Assembly: GCF_014207375.1 (NCBI RefSeq) | Contig: NZ_JACHEE010000010.1 | Span: 149,587-213,586, forward strand | Origin: Arthrobacter sp. AZCC_0090 | GTDB lineage: Bacteria > Actinomycetota > Actinomycetes > Actinomycetales > Micrococcaceae | DNA: 64,000 bases | Reading direction: 5' to 3' | Shown: in pieces, positions 50,543-58,476 of the stretch | Position numbering within the stretch: position 1 is the first letter of the stretch | How the letters are laid out: every line of letters begins with the position of its first letter | The notes under the pieces: model-generated | Databases searched by the model: none | The model's input: the letters and a program-made list of their open reading frames with translations, nothing else | Told to the model about the DNA's origin: nothing | Made by a program: the position numbers and the translations under genes

Positions 50543-51685
50543 ATGGGTCTCGATCCGGCCAGTCTGAAGATAGCTCTGGGTGTCGTCGCGTTTACCCTCT
50601 CCCTGCTGTTTTTCGGATCGTTCCGCCGGACCCGCTCCCCGTATAGCGGCTGGTGGTGCCTCGCCCTCGTTTTCTTGCTTGCTGGGAACCTGGCTTACCT
50701 GTTCGCCGGGACTTCCCAGCAGATCTGGGCCGGTCCACTCGGCAACACTTTGCTGGTGACCGGGGCATTCAGCGTGTGGGCCGGCTCGCGTTCGTTGCGG
50801 CTGCACCGGACAGCACTATGGCAGCTCCTTGCCGGACCCATCGCCACCGCCGTGGCTGCGGCGCTGGAGAATCCAGCCACGAACGCATGGTCAGGCGGCT
50901 TGGTGTATCTGGCCATGATGTCCATGGGCATGACCTTGGCAACCGTTGAGCTTTGGCGGTTGAAGCCCAGCGCTTCACACGCCCAACGGTCCCTGGCGCT
51001 GGCCGCGGGAATCCTGGCCGCATTCTTTTTCTGCCGAGGTGTGGCCTACCTCGTGGAAGGGCCCGACGGGCCGGACTTCGGTACCTATCTCAGCTCTGCA
51101 GCCACCAGCGTAGTCACCTTGGTGCTCCTGGTCACCGTGTCCTTCAGCATGACGGCGCTGAGCAACGAGCAGCTCATTGACGGGCTCAACGAACGCGCCA
51201 CCCGCGATGGCCTGACGGGGCTCCTCAACCGCACAGCCTTCATGGAGTTGGCTGCGCGGGAAATCAACAGGTTGCTCTCTGCCGGATCGGTCTCCACCTT
51301 GATCCTCGCCGACCTGGACCATTTCAAGGCCCTCAACGACAGCTATGGCCACGCCGCGGGCGATACCGCCATCCAGGCATTCGCCGCCGCCTGCCAGGCT
51401 TCGGTCCGCCACACCGACCTCGTCGGGAGGTATGGGGGAGAGGAATTCACCATCCTCCTTCCCGGGGCCGACGTGGAGAGTGCCGAAGTCATTGCGAGCG
51501 AAATCAGCCGCCGCTTGGCCGCGGCAAAGAGCCCGGACGGAATCCCTTTCCCCACGGTGAGCTATGGCATCGCGCCGAGCACGATCGCCAACGCCGAAGT
51601 GGTCAGCATGATCGCGGCCGCCGACAAGGCCCTCTACAAGGCCAAGTCCCTTGGACGGAACCGCGCGGTCTGCGCAACGTCGTAG
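50543..51685 (+). CDS. Membrane-bound diguanylate cyclase (GGDEF)
   Basis: A 380-residue protein with about six or seven N-terminal membrane helices (residues 5-205) and a C-terminal GGDEF domain (about 215-375). The active site is GGEEF (residues 298-302) in GRYGGEEFTILLPG, and ADLDHFKALNDSYGHAAGD is the Mg-GTP region. The motif is intact, so it should make cyclic di-GMP. It has a good AAGGGGAG site and no adjacent EAL partner. The sensor is a simple multi-helix domain. Confidence 0.92.
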   Translation: MGLDPASLKIALGVVAFTLSLLFFGSFRRTRSPYSGWWCLALVFLLAGNLAYLFAGTSQQIWAGPLGNTLLVTGAFSVWAGSRSLRLHRTALWQLLAGPIATAVAAALENPATNAWSGGLVYLAMMSMGMTLATVELWRLKPSASHAQRSLALAAGILAAFFFCRGVAYLVEGPDGPDFGTYLSSAATSVVTLVLLVTVSFSMTALSNEQLIDGLNERATRDGLTGLLNRTAFMELAAREINRLLSAGSVSTLILADLDHFKALNDSYGHAAGDTAIQAFAAACQASVRHTDLVGRYGGEEFTILLPGADVESAEVIASEISRRLAAAKSPDGIPFPTVSYGIAPSTIANAEVVSMIAAADKALYKAKSLGRNRAVCATS

Positions 51686-51777
51686 CCGCCGTCGTGCGCG
51701 TTAGCCCCTGCAGCGCGCGTTCACCGTCGGGAGGCTTGGCCGATCCAGCAACGCCTGCATCACTCGGCTAAATCAAT

Positions 51778-51842
51778 CTGCTAAAACGCTTGATCAAAAA
51801 TGTGACCTCGGTTACGCTTGCAGTGATCAAACGCTTTAGCAG
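51778..51842 (+). promoter_or_regulatory. Paired LacI operators and promoter of the GH32-ABC operon
   Basis: Inverted 19-bp arms, CTGCTAAAACGCTTGATCA (51778-51796) and its near complement at 51824-51842, match at 17 positions. Each contains the CG-centred half-sites of LacI-type operators (AAACGCTTTAG). A -35-like TTGATC (51790-51795) and -10-like TACGCT (51813-51818) lie between or within the arms, so binding of the LacI protein at 56546 would occlude the promoter. Confidence 0.7.
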
Positions 51843-51860
51843 AAATGGACATCAACGCCG

Positions 51861-53297
51861 ATGACTTACCCAGTCTTCTTCCAGCCCGCCGATGGATGGG
51901 TTGGAGACGTGATCCCTTTCCAGAAGGATGGGGAGTTTTGGCTCTTCTATCTGCATGAGGTTCGGAACGATCCGAAGCCGGGGACGTCCTGGAACCTCGT
52001 GACCATCAAGGACCTCACCCGGTTCGAGGACCATGGAGTGTCGCTGCGCCATGGCGGGGAGGGCGAGGCCGACTTCAATGCGTACACGGGCAGTGTTGTG
52101 TGCGACGAGTCCGGAATTCACCACCTGTTCTACACCGGACAGAATCCTCGGCACCTCGGCTCCGACGGGGCCCCGCTGCAACTCGTCATGCATGCCACGA
52201 GCACGGACGGAATGCTGACGTGGGTCAAGCATCCGGAGCTGACCTTCGGCGCCCCGGCCGGCTACGAATCCGCCGACTGGCGCGATCCGTTCGTGTTCAA
52301 GGACGAAAATCTCGGAAGGTGGCGGATGCTCCTGGCCGCACGCCACGCGGAGGGTCCGGAGCGTCGACGAGGAGTGATCGCCCAATGCGTCTCCTCGGAC
52401 CTGATGGTTTGGGAGCACGCAGAGCCGTTCTGGGATCCCCGCCGGTACATCACGCACGAATGCCCGGACGTTTTCGCCTGGGGTGACTGGTGGTACCTGG
52501 TCTATTCGGAATTCTCCGAGTCCTTCACCACCCGCTACCGCATGGCGAAAAGTCCCGATGGGCCATGGATCGTGCCGGCTCGGGACAGCGTTGACGGCCG
52601 CGCCTTCTATGCATCGAAGACGGCCGAGCGGGATGGCCGCCAGTTCTTCTTCGGTTGGATTGCCAGCAAGGAGGACAACCGCGACGACGGCGCTTGGCAG
52701 TGGGCGGGCACGATGTCTGTCCTCGAGGCCCGCCAGAACGACGACGGCACCCTCGCGTTTTCCTTCGCCGACGAACTTGTCGAGAGCTTCTGGGACGACA
52801 TCCCGCTAACCTTCGGCGACCCCCTTCCGGCGACGCTCCGTGCTCCCGACGGGTATGCGGCCACTGTGTCCGATGAGGTCCTCCCGCGGCAGTTCTACGC
52901 CCGGGCGGTGCTGCAAATAGAACCGAATACAAGCGAATGCGGCTTGCTGCTCCGCTCAAGCGCGGACGGAGACGAGTCCTACGTCATCCGCTTGGAACCG
53001 AAGCGAGGCCGCATGGTGTTTGACCGATGGCCCCGCGAAATCAACGGCGACGCGCAGTGGCACATCTCGGGGGATGTCCCCTTCGAGATCGAGCTGGAAC
53101 GCCCCTGTGAGCTCGTCCCCGGAGAACACACCCTCGAACTTGTCGTGGACGGGGACCTCTGTGTCGCCGTCGTCGACCGGCAGGTCGCCTTGAGCGCCCG
53201 GATCTATGACTTGCCCGCCGGTCGGATCGGCGTTTTCGCCGGCGAAGGCAGCGCCACTGTCACTGAACTTGAGATACGTAAGCGCACAGACAACTAA
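51861..53297 (+). CDS. Glycoside hydrolase family 32 beta-fructosidase-like enzyme
   Basis: A 478-residue GH32-type enzyme with the five-bladed propeller followed by a beta-sandwich from about residue 330. The likely nucleophile is Asp16 in GWVGDVIPF, the transition-state Asp142 lies in DWRDPFVF and the acid/base Glu200 in HECPDVF. The usual WMNDPNG nucleophile motif is altered, so this is an atypical GH32 subgroup. There is no signal peptide, so it acts on an imported fructo-oligosaccharide or similar sugar. It heads an operon with an ABC transporter. Confidence 0.85.
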   Translation: MTYPVFFQPADGWVGDVIPFQKDGEFWLFYLHEVRNDPKPGTSWNLVTIKDLTRFEDHGVSLRHGGEGEADFNAYTGSVVCDESGIHHLFYTGQNPRHLGSDGAPLQLVMHATSTDGMLTWVKHPELTFGAPAGYESADWRDPFVFKDENLGRWRMLLAARHAEGPERRRGVIAQCVSSDLMVWEHAEPFWDPRRYITHECPDVFAWGDWWYLVYSEFSESFTTRYRMAKSPDGPWIVPARDSVDGRAFYASKTAERDGRQFFFGWIASKEDNRDDGAWQWAGTMSVLEARQNDDGTLAFSFADELVESFWDDIPLTFGDPLPATLRAPDGYAATVSDEVLPRQFYARAVLQIEPNTSECGLLLRSSADGDESYVIRLEPKRGRMVFDRWPREINGDAQWHISGDVPFEIELERPCELVPGEHTLELVVDGDLCVAVVDRQVALSARIYDLPAGRIGVFAGEGSATVTELEIRKRTDN

Positions 53298-53342
53298 ATA
53301 CCCAGCGCCAAACCTCCGTTCCAATCAAAGGAGATTGTCCCC

Positions 53343-54677
53343 ATGAAGAAACTCTTGCGAACGGCCGCCGTAGCAGCGGTCGCCGCCCTTTCCCTTGCCG
53401 CCTGCGGCGGTGGAGGCGCGGGCAGCGCCTCCAACGTCAACCCCACCGGAGACATCAAACCGCGGCAAATCTCGTGGCTTCTGTCCCGGCCGGCCGACGG
53501 TGCAGTCATCAACATCATGAAAAAGGTCGCCGACGAATACGCCCAGACCCATCCTGGCTTTTCCCTCAACCTGATCACCACCCCTGACCGGCCGTCCTAC
53601 ATCCAGAAGTACGAAACCCTCGCCGCTGCAAACAAGCTTCCTGAGCTGTTCGACACGGATGCCACGCCTTTCGCTCAGCAACTCGCCAAGCAAGGCAAGA
53701 TGGTCGACGCCGAGAAGCTGCTGAAAGACCTTGGCGTCTACGACACCTACCGGACGAACGCGCTGAATTACCAGCGCTTCGACGACGGATCCCTCTATAT
53801 GATCCCGTTCCAGTTCGAATTGGAGTACTTCTGGTACAACAAGGCCCTTTTCCAGCAGGCTGGAGTTTCCGTGCCAAAGTCACTTGACGACATCCCCGCG
53901 ATGTGCACGGCCCTGCGCAAGGCCGGCATCACGCCCCTCGCTCTTGACGGCCAGGACCAGTGGCCCCTTGAACGCTACGTCTCCTACCAGCCCTTCCGTG
54001 ACGCCGGACCCGACTTCGTGCAGAAACTCAAGAAGGGTGACGCGAAGTTCAGCGACGCCACCGGCCAGAAGACCGTCAACTGGATAAGCCAGCTCGGAAC
54101 GGCCGGTTGCTTCCAGGACGGATTCTCGTCGCAGGGTTACTCTGACGCCCAGAACCTGTTCACCTCCGGGAAGGCCGCGATGTACAACATTGGCACCTGG
54201 GAACTGCCGAGCCTCGCGACGGACAAGCTGAATCCCGCAGTGCGTAACGACGTCGACTACTTCACGCTTCCGGCCACGCCAAGTTCCGCGACGGCCGCCA
54301 ACGAGTACGTGGCAACCTCCGGGATCGGCATGGCGGTCAACTCAAAGACCTTTGACCCGCTCGTGAGCGACTTCCTGAAGTTCGCTCTCGCCAAGTACCC
54401 CTCGGAGTACGCGGCGACGGGCGCCCTCTCGCCGACGACGAACGTGCAGACGACGATTCCCGCCAACGCCACGCCACTGTACAAGAAGGCAATCGACCAG
54501 GCGAAGGATCTCGGGTCGAAGCTCGCGATGCCTTGGGACACGCAGCTTGATCCGACCACCAATAGCAGGCTGCAACAAGAGCTCGTGCTTTTGGCGCAGG
54601 GCAATGTCAAGCCTGCCGAGTTCACCAGCACGATGGATAGCACCATCGCACAGAACGCTCCCAAGTTCTTCAAATAA
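53343..54677 (+). CDS. Sugar ABC transporter substrate-binding lipoprotein
   Basis: A 444-residue extracellular lipoprotein. MKKLLRTAAVAAVAALSLAAC is the lipoprotein signal with the lipobox LAAC, then a Gly-rich linker and a family 1 solute-binding domain (IMKKVADEYAQTHPGFSLNL; YMIPFQFELEYFWYNKALF). It follows GH32 by 45 bp and precedes two permease genes, so it should deliver the GH32 substrate. A strong hairpin follows its stop. Confidence 0.93.
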   Translation: MKKLLRTAAVAAVAALSLAACGGGGAGSASNVNPTGDIKPRQISWLLSRPADGAVINIMKKVADEYAQTHPGFSLNLITTPDRPSYIQKYETLAAANKLPELFDTDATPFAQQLAKQGKMVDAEKLLKDLGVYDTYRTNALNYQRFDDGSLYMIPFQFELEYFWYNKALFQQAGVSVPKSLDDIPAMCTALRKAGITPLALDGQDQWPLERYVSYQPFRDAGPDFVQKLKKGDAKFSDATGQKTVNWISQLGTAGCFQDGFSSQGYSDAQNLFTSGKAAMYNIGTWELPSLATDKLNPAVRNDVDYFTLPATPSSATAANEYVATSGIGMAVNSKTFDPLVSDFLKFALAKYPSEYAATGALSPTTNVQTTIPANATPLYKKAIDQAKDLGSKLAMPWDTQLDPTTNSRLQQELVLLAQGNVKPAEFTSTMDSTIAQNAPKFFK

Positions 54678-54686
54678 CACGCAGCG

Positions 54687-54708
54687 GTGGGGGGCCCAGG
54701 CCCCCCAC
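54687..54708 (+). terminator. Intercistronic hairpin between binding protein and permease
   Basis: GTGGGGGGCC (54687-54696) pairs exactly with GGCCCCCCAC (54699-54708). It lies within the operon, only 9 bp after the binding-protein stop, so it more likely limits permease expression or protects the upstream mRNA than ends the operon. Confidence 0.75.
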
Positions 54709-54723
54709 CCGAAAGGCACTCCC

Positions 54724-55605
54724 ATGCTTCCCAATCGATCACGACTCTCGGTCCTGGTCTTCCTGCTCCCGCCGCTGCTTCTCTACGGCGTCGCGGTGCT
54801 GTTCCCGATATTGCAATCGCTGTTCCTCAGCTTCTTCTCCTGGAACGGCATCAGTGACATGGAGTTCGTGGGCTTCGCAAACTACGTGCACATGCTCACT
54901 GGCGACGGCGTGTTCTGGCGTTCCTTCTTCAACGCCCTCGGCTACCTCGCCATCTGCCTCGTCCTCCAATTGGGCGGTGCGTTGTTCGTCGCCAGCCTCC
55001 TGACCTCGCTGCGAAGAGGCCGCGAGCTCGTCAAAACCCTGTACCTCTTGCCTGCGGTGATCTCGACGGTGGCCATCGCCTTCCTCTTCGTCCGTATCTA
55101 CTCGATTGATCCGGTGGGCCTACTCAACCAGGTCCTCGGCTGGATCGGTCTCGGCAGCCTTGAACGCCCTTGGCTTTCGGACGTCAACACTGTGCTTGCG
55201 GCAGTTTCAGCCCCCGAGGGCTGGCGGTTCACGGGCCTCTATATGCTCATCATCTACGCCGCGCTGCTCGCAGTCCCGCAGGAACTTGAAGAGGCGGCAC
55301 GCCTGGATGGCGCCAACCGATGGCAGCTGTTCACCAAGATCAGGTTCCCCCACATCCGGCCCGTGTGGATCACCACCACGATCATGGCCACAACCTACGG
55401 CCTGCGCGGATTCGATATCCCCTACCTCATGACCAACGGCGGCCCGGGCCAGTCCTCGGAGCTCCTGACGACCTACATGTACAAAACCGCATTCACCAGC
55501 ACGGACTTCGGTTACGCCAGCACCATTTCGGTGTTCATCGTCATTGAGTGCCTCGTCGCCGTCGGATTCATCTTGCTTATGCTCAAACGAAAGGCTGACG
55601 CATGA
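54724..55605 (+). CDS. Sugar ABC transporter permease (MalF-type)
   Basis: A 293-residue permease with six helices. The ATPase-contact (EAA) loop is LEEAARLDGANRWQLFTKIR, and FLLPPLLLYGVAVLFPILQS is helix 1. The ATG at 54724 has GAAAGG upstream; a longer frame is open to 54547 but runs inside the previous gene. The stop overlaps the next permease by 4 bp. Confidence 0.92.
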   Translation: MLPNRSRLSVLVFLLPPLLLYGVAVLFPILQSLFLSFFSWNGISDMEFVGFANYVHMLTGDGVFWRSFFNALGYLAICLVLQLGGALFVASLLTSLRRGRELVKTLYLLPAVISTVAIAFLFVRIYSIDPVGLLNQVLGWIGLGSLERPWLSDVNTVLAAVSAPEGWRFTGLYMLIIYAALLAVPQELEEAARLDGANRWQLFTKIRFPHIRPVWITTTIMATTYGLRGFDIPYLMTNGGPGQSSELLTTYMYKTAFTSTDFGYASTISVFIVIECLVAVGFILLMLKRKADA

Positions 55606-56507
55606 CCGCGCAAACAGCCCCGGTTACCCGGCCGATCCCTGCCCCGCCAAGCAGCCCGGCTATGCGGCGTCGGCGTCGTAAGCCAAACGTTTTCCGAAGC
55701 TTGTCGAGGGTGCTGATCGTCCTCATCGTCATCGTGCAGGTCTACCCCCTCGCCTGGCTGTTCCTCACGAGCCTTCGCAACGAGCACGACTTCGCCACAG
55801 GCGATCCCTTCGCGCTCCCGAGCTCCATCAGTTTCGACAACTACGCCCGCGCATTCCAGACTGGCAACCTCGGCCAGAACATCCTGAACAGTTTCATCGT
55901 CACGATGGGTGCCAACCTCCTGATCGTCCTGCTGGGAATGATGGCAGCGTATGCGCTGCAGGTCCTCGGATTCCGGTTCAGCAAATTCGTCCGGGGCCTC
56001 TTCCTGATCGGCATCATCGTGCCGGTGCAGATCGCGCTGGTGCCGCTGTTCATCGACTACTCGTCGATCAACCTCCTGGACACCTACCAATCGATGATCA
56101 TTCCCTTGGCGGGCTTCGCCCTCCCCATGTCCATTTACCTCTTCTCGTCATTCTTCGAGTACATTCCGAGGGAGACCTACGAGGCAGCCTCGCTGGACGG
56201 CGCCGGCCCATACCGGATCTTCGGGCTGATCACCCTGCCACTCTCGACCAACACCGTAGTGACCGTGGTGCTGGTGAACAGCATCTTCATCTGGAACGAC
56301 TTCATCTTCGCGAACACGTTCGTGCTCTCCGAAGGACTCAAAACCATCCCGCTGGGGCTGCAGAACTATATCGGAGCAATGGGCAAGGTCGACTGGACTG
56401 CAACGTTTGCGGCCGTCTGCATCACCATCACTCCGTTGCTCCTGGTCTTCCTCGTCCTCAACAAGGCGATGATCCAGGGCCTCGAGAGCGGGGCCACGAA
56501 AGGGTGA
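55602..56507 (+). CDS. Sugar ABC transporter permease (MalG-type)
   Basis: A 301-residue permease. A basic N-terminus (RRRRRKPNVFRSL) precedes six helices, and the EAA loop is RETYEAASLDGAGPYRIFGL. It pairs with the MalF-type permease. No ATP-binding gene is in the operon, so a shared MsmK/UgpC-type ATPase encoded elsewhere must energise it. Confidence 0.92.
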   Translation: MTAQTAPVTRPIPAPPSSPAMRRRRRKPNVFRSLSRVLIVLIVIVQVYPLAWLFLTSLRNEHDFATGDPFALPSSISFDNYARAFQTGNLGQNILNSFIVTMGANLLIVLLGMMAAYALQVLGFRFSKFVRGLFLIGIIVPVQIALVPLFIDYSSINLLDTYQSMIIPLAGFALPMSIYLFSSFFEYIPRETYEAASLDGAGPYRIFGLITLPLSTNTVVTVVLVNSIFIWNDFIFANTFVLSEGLKTIPLGLQNYIGAMGKVDWTATFAAVCITITPLLLVFLVLNKAMIQGLESGATKG

Positions 56508-56545
56508 GGAACGTGGCCACTGGATAGACTGTGAGGGGAGGGCCA

Positions 56546-57655
56546 ATGACGTCTGAAGAAAGCTTTACAGAACCCGAGGTTAACCCCTCGCATCCACCGG
56601 CGACTCCGAGGACGAGTCATCCGGTCACGATGCGGGAAGTGGCCGAAGGGGCTGGAGTATCCGTTGCGACGGTTTCCCTCGTCGTCAACAACAAGAAGGA
56701 CGCAAGGATCGGCGCCGGGACCCGCAAGCGCGTGCTGGACACCATCCGCGAGCTGGGCTACCGCCCCAACGCTCTCGCCAAGAACTTGGTGAGTGGCAGT
56801 TCACGGTTCATTGGCCTCGTCGCCGACGCGATCGCGACGACTCCCTTCGCAGGGCAGATCATCCACGGCGCCCAGGACGAGGCTTGGAAGCACGGATTCG
56901 TCCTCTTGGTCGCCAATACCGAGGGCAACGAGCCCGCGGAGAAGGACGCTATCTCGATGATGCTTGAGCACAAGGTTCGCGGCATCCTGTACTCCACCTG
57001 GTTCCACCGCCCGGCTGAGATCCCCACCGCGTTGCACGAGACGGACTTCGTGCTGGTCAACTGCTTCTCCCCGGACTCCGATGCCCTGGCCGTGGTCCCG
57101 GATGAAGTCCACGGCGGACGGGAGGCCACCGACATCCTTGTGCGCAAGGGTCACCGGCGGATCGCGTTCATCAACGCCACTATCCCGGCCCCGGCCAAGG
57201 ACGGACGGCTCCAGGGCTACCGGGAAGCACTTGAATCTGCAGGGATCGCGTTTGACCCTAACCTCGTTTTCGACGCGTTTCCTGACCAGGAAGGCGGATA
57301 CGGAGCCGTCGAGGAACTCCTCAAACGGGACGTCACGGCGGTCTTCTGCTACAACGACCGTATGGCCATGGGGCTCTACGACGGACTGAAGCAACGGGGA
57401 CTCTCGATTCCCGAAGACATGGCCGTCGTCGGGTTCGATAACCAGGAAGTCATCGCCGCCCACATGCGGCCGCCGCTCTCCACTGTCGCGCTGCCGCACT
57501 ACGAGCTCGGCGCTGCTGGCGTGCGACTGCTCCTCGGCGTCGACGAACCTGCCGGTGGCAACGTGGTCAAAATTGAGTGCCCGCCGGTGGAACGCGACTC
57601 CGTCGGAACGAATATTCTGACAGGTCCGCAGCTGCGGTGGAGCTCAACTACCTGA
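56546..57655 (+). CDS. LacI-family regulator of the GH32-ABC operon
   Basis: A 369-residue repressor. HTH and hinge: VTMREVAEGAGVSVATVSLV, then LGYRPNALAKNLVSG; the sensor domain ends with LSIPEDMAVVGFDNQEV. The ATG at 56546 follows GGGGAGGG; the GTG at 56531 is less likely. It is the last gene of the operon and should act at the paired operators at 51778-51842. Its 3' end overlaps a convergent small HTH gene by 12 bp. Confidence 0.92.
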   Translation: MTSEESFTEPEVNPSHPPATPRTSHPVTMREVAEGAGVSVATVSLVVNNKKDARIGAGTRKRVLDTIRELGYRPNALAKNLVSGSSRFIGLVADAIATTPFAGQIIHGAQDEAWKHGFVLLVANTEGNEPAEKDAISMMLEHKVRGILYSTWFHRPAEIPTALHETDFVLVNCFSPDSDALAVVPDEVHGGREATDILVRKGHRRIAFINATIPAPAKDGRLQGYREALESAGIAFDPNLVFDAFPDQEGGYGAVEELLKRDVTAVFCYNDRMAMGLYDGLKQRGLSIPEDMAVVGFDNQEVIAAHMRPPLSTVALPHYELGAAGVRLLLGVDEPAGGNVVKIECPPVERDSVGTNILTGPQLRWSSTT

Positions 57656-57877
57656 GCCTCCCTCACTATCCGGATGGTGCTCGGCCTCGTCCACTGCAGA
57701 GTGCTCAATGTAGGACTCCACGGCTGACTCCGGGACGCGGTATGACCGCCCGAATCGCACCGCGTGGATGGCATGCGAGTTCACCAGCCGGTATACGGTC
57801 ATTCTGGACACCCGCAAGGCCTCGGCAACCTCGGCGATTGTCATGAATCGGTTGGCTGGAATGCCGGCGGCGGACAT
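57644..57877 (-). CDS. Small HTH protein, excisionase/BldC-like
   Basis: A 77-residue DNA-binding protein of the excisionase (MerR-like) helix-turn-helix type: RFMTIAEVAEALRVSRMTVY then RLVNSHAIHAVRFGRSYRVP and an acidic tail. In actinobacteria such solitary genes are regulators or phage remnants. No integrase is nearby. The start may be ATG 57877 or GTG 57886. It is coupled to the 94-residue gene upstream. Confidence 0.8.
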   Translation of the reverse strand: MSAAGIPANRFMTIAEVAEALRVSRMTVYRLVNSHAIHAVRFGRSYRVPESAVESYIEHSAVDEAEHHPDSEGGSGS

Positions 57878-57879
57878 GT

Positions 57880-58164
57880 TCACCACGGCCTCCTCAACTG
57901 GCGGTAGTCGTAGTAGACCACCGGTCCACCTCTTGGGACGACGGTTCGCAAGCCAATCGACGAGCCGTTGATGACGGCTACAACCCCTTCCTGGCAGCCG
58001 TTGAAGGGATCGTCACCGGCCAAGTAGTCGCCCACCTTGAAAGGGGAGGCAGTCGTTTTGGCCTGCTCGGTTGCCCGGGAAAATACCTGGCGTAGCCGCG
58101 CGGCCAGCGTGCGGACACGCCGCACCCGCATGTTAACGATGTACCTCGATGTGGGATCAAGCAT
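57880..58164 (-). CDS. Hypothetical protein coupled to the HTH gene
   Basis: A 94-residue protein with a basic N-terminal helix region (RVRRVRTLAARLRQVFSRAT) and a compact C-terminal half (FKVGDYLAGDDPFNGCQEGV, VVYYDYRQLRRPW). AAGGGAG precedes the ATG at 58164. It stops 2 bp before the start of the HTH gene. It might be a small beta-barrel or SH3-like protein, but no family is recognised. Confidence 0.6.
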   Translation of the reverse strand: MLDPTSRYIVNMRVRRVRTLAARLRQVFSRATEQAKTTASPFKVGDYLAGDDPFNGCQEGVVAVINGSSIGLRTVVPRGGPVVYYDYRQLRRPW

Positions 58165-58476
58165 CAGAACCACTCCCTTGCAATCGCGATGTGCCTAGGG
58201 TAGGTGACTGCCACACACCGCACATGAGTGACTTTCACCCGTTATGCCCCACGGGCCACTCACGTCCCTTAACCAACTACTCGGACAGGGAGCCCAACCC
58301 GAGCAAGTGGTTATTCGAGTAGTCCGGGCAAAAGACGGGTAGGCGCTACGCAAGTCAGCCCGGGCGAACGATCCCTAGGCTCAAAGCAATGTTCCGTCAG
58401 TTCCGGGGGCTGTTCGGTGTCCCCCGTTCTGCGCGCAGTTACGGCTCCTTGAGCCGCAGCGAGATGGGGTCTATCT
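58165..58476 (+). other. Gene-free leader with possible RNA structure upstream of the deacetylase
   Basis: No gene is seen. Short inverted segments are present: ACTACTCGGAC near 58279 against CGAGTAGTCCG near 58315, and GGCTCCTTGAGCC near 58444-58456 close to the start codon. This could be a structured 5' leader such as a cell-wall-gene riboswitch, but it does not match a class I can name. Confidence 0.3.

Noticed and set aside
57644..58164. Prophage or integrative element marked by an excisionase-like gene
   Set aside because: No integrase, attachment-site duplication, tRNA or phage structural gene is seen around it.
58165..58476. A known riboswitch (for example cyclic di-AMP type) upstream of the deacetylase
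   Set aside because: Some inverted segments are present, but no consensus core of a named class could be matched by eye.
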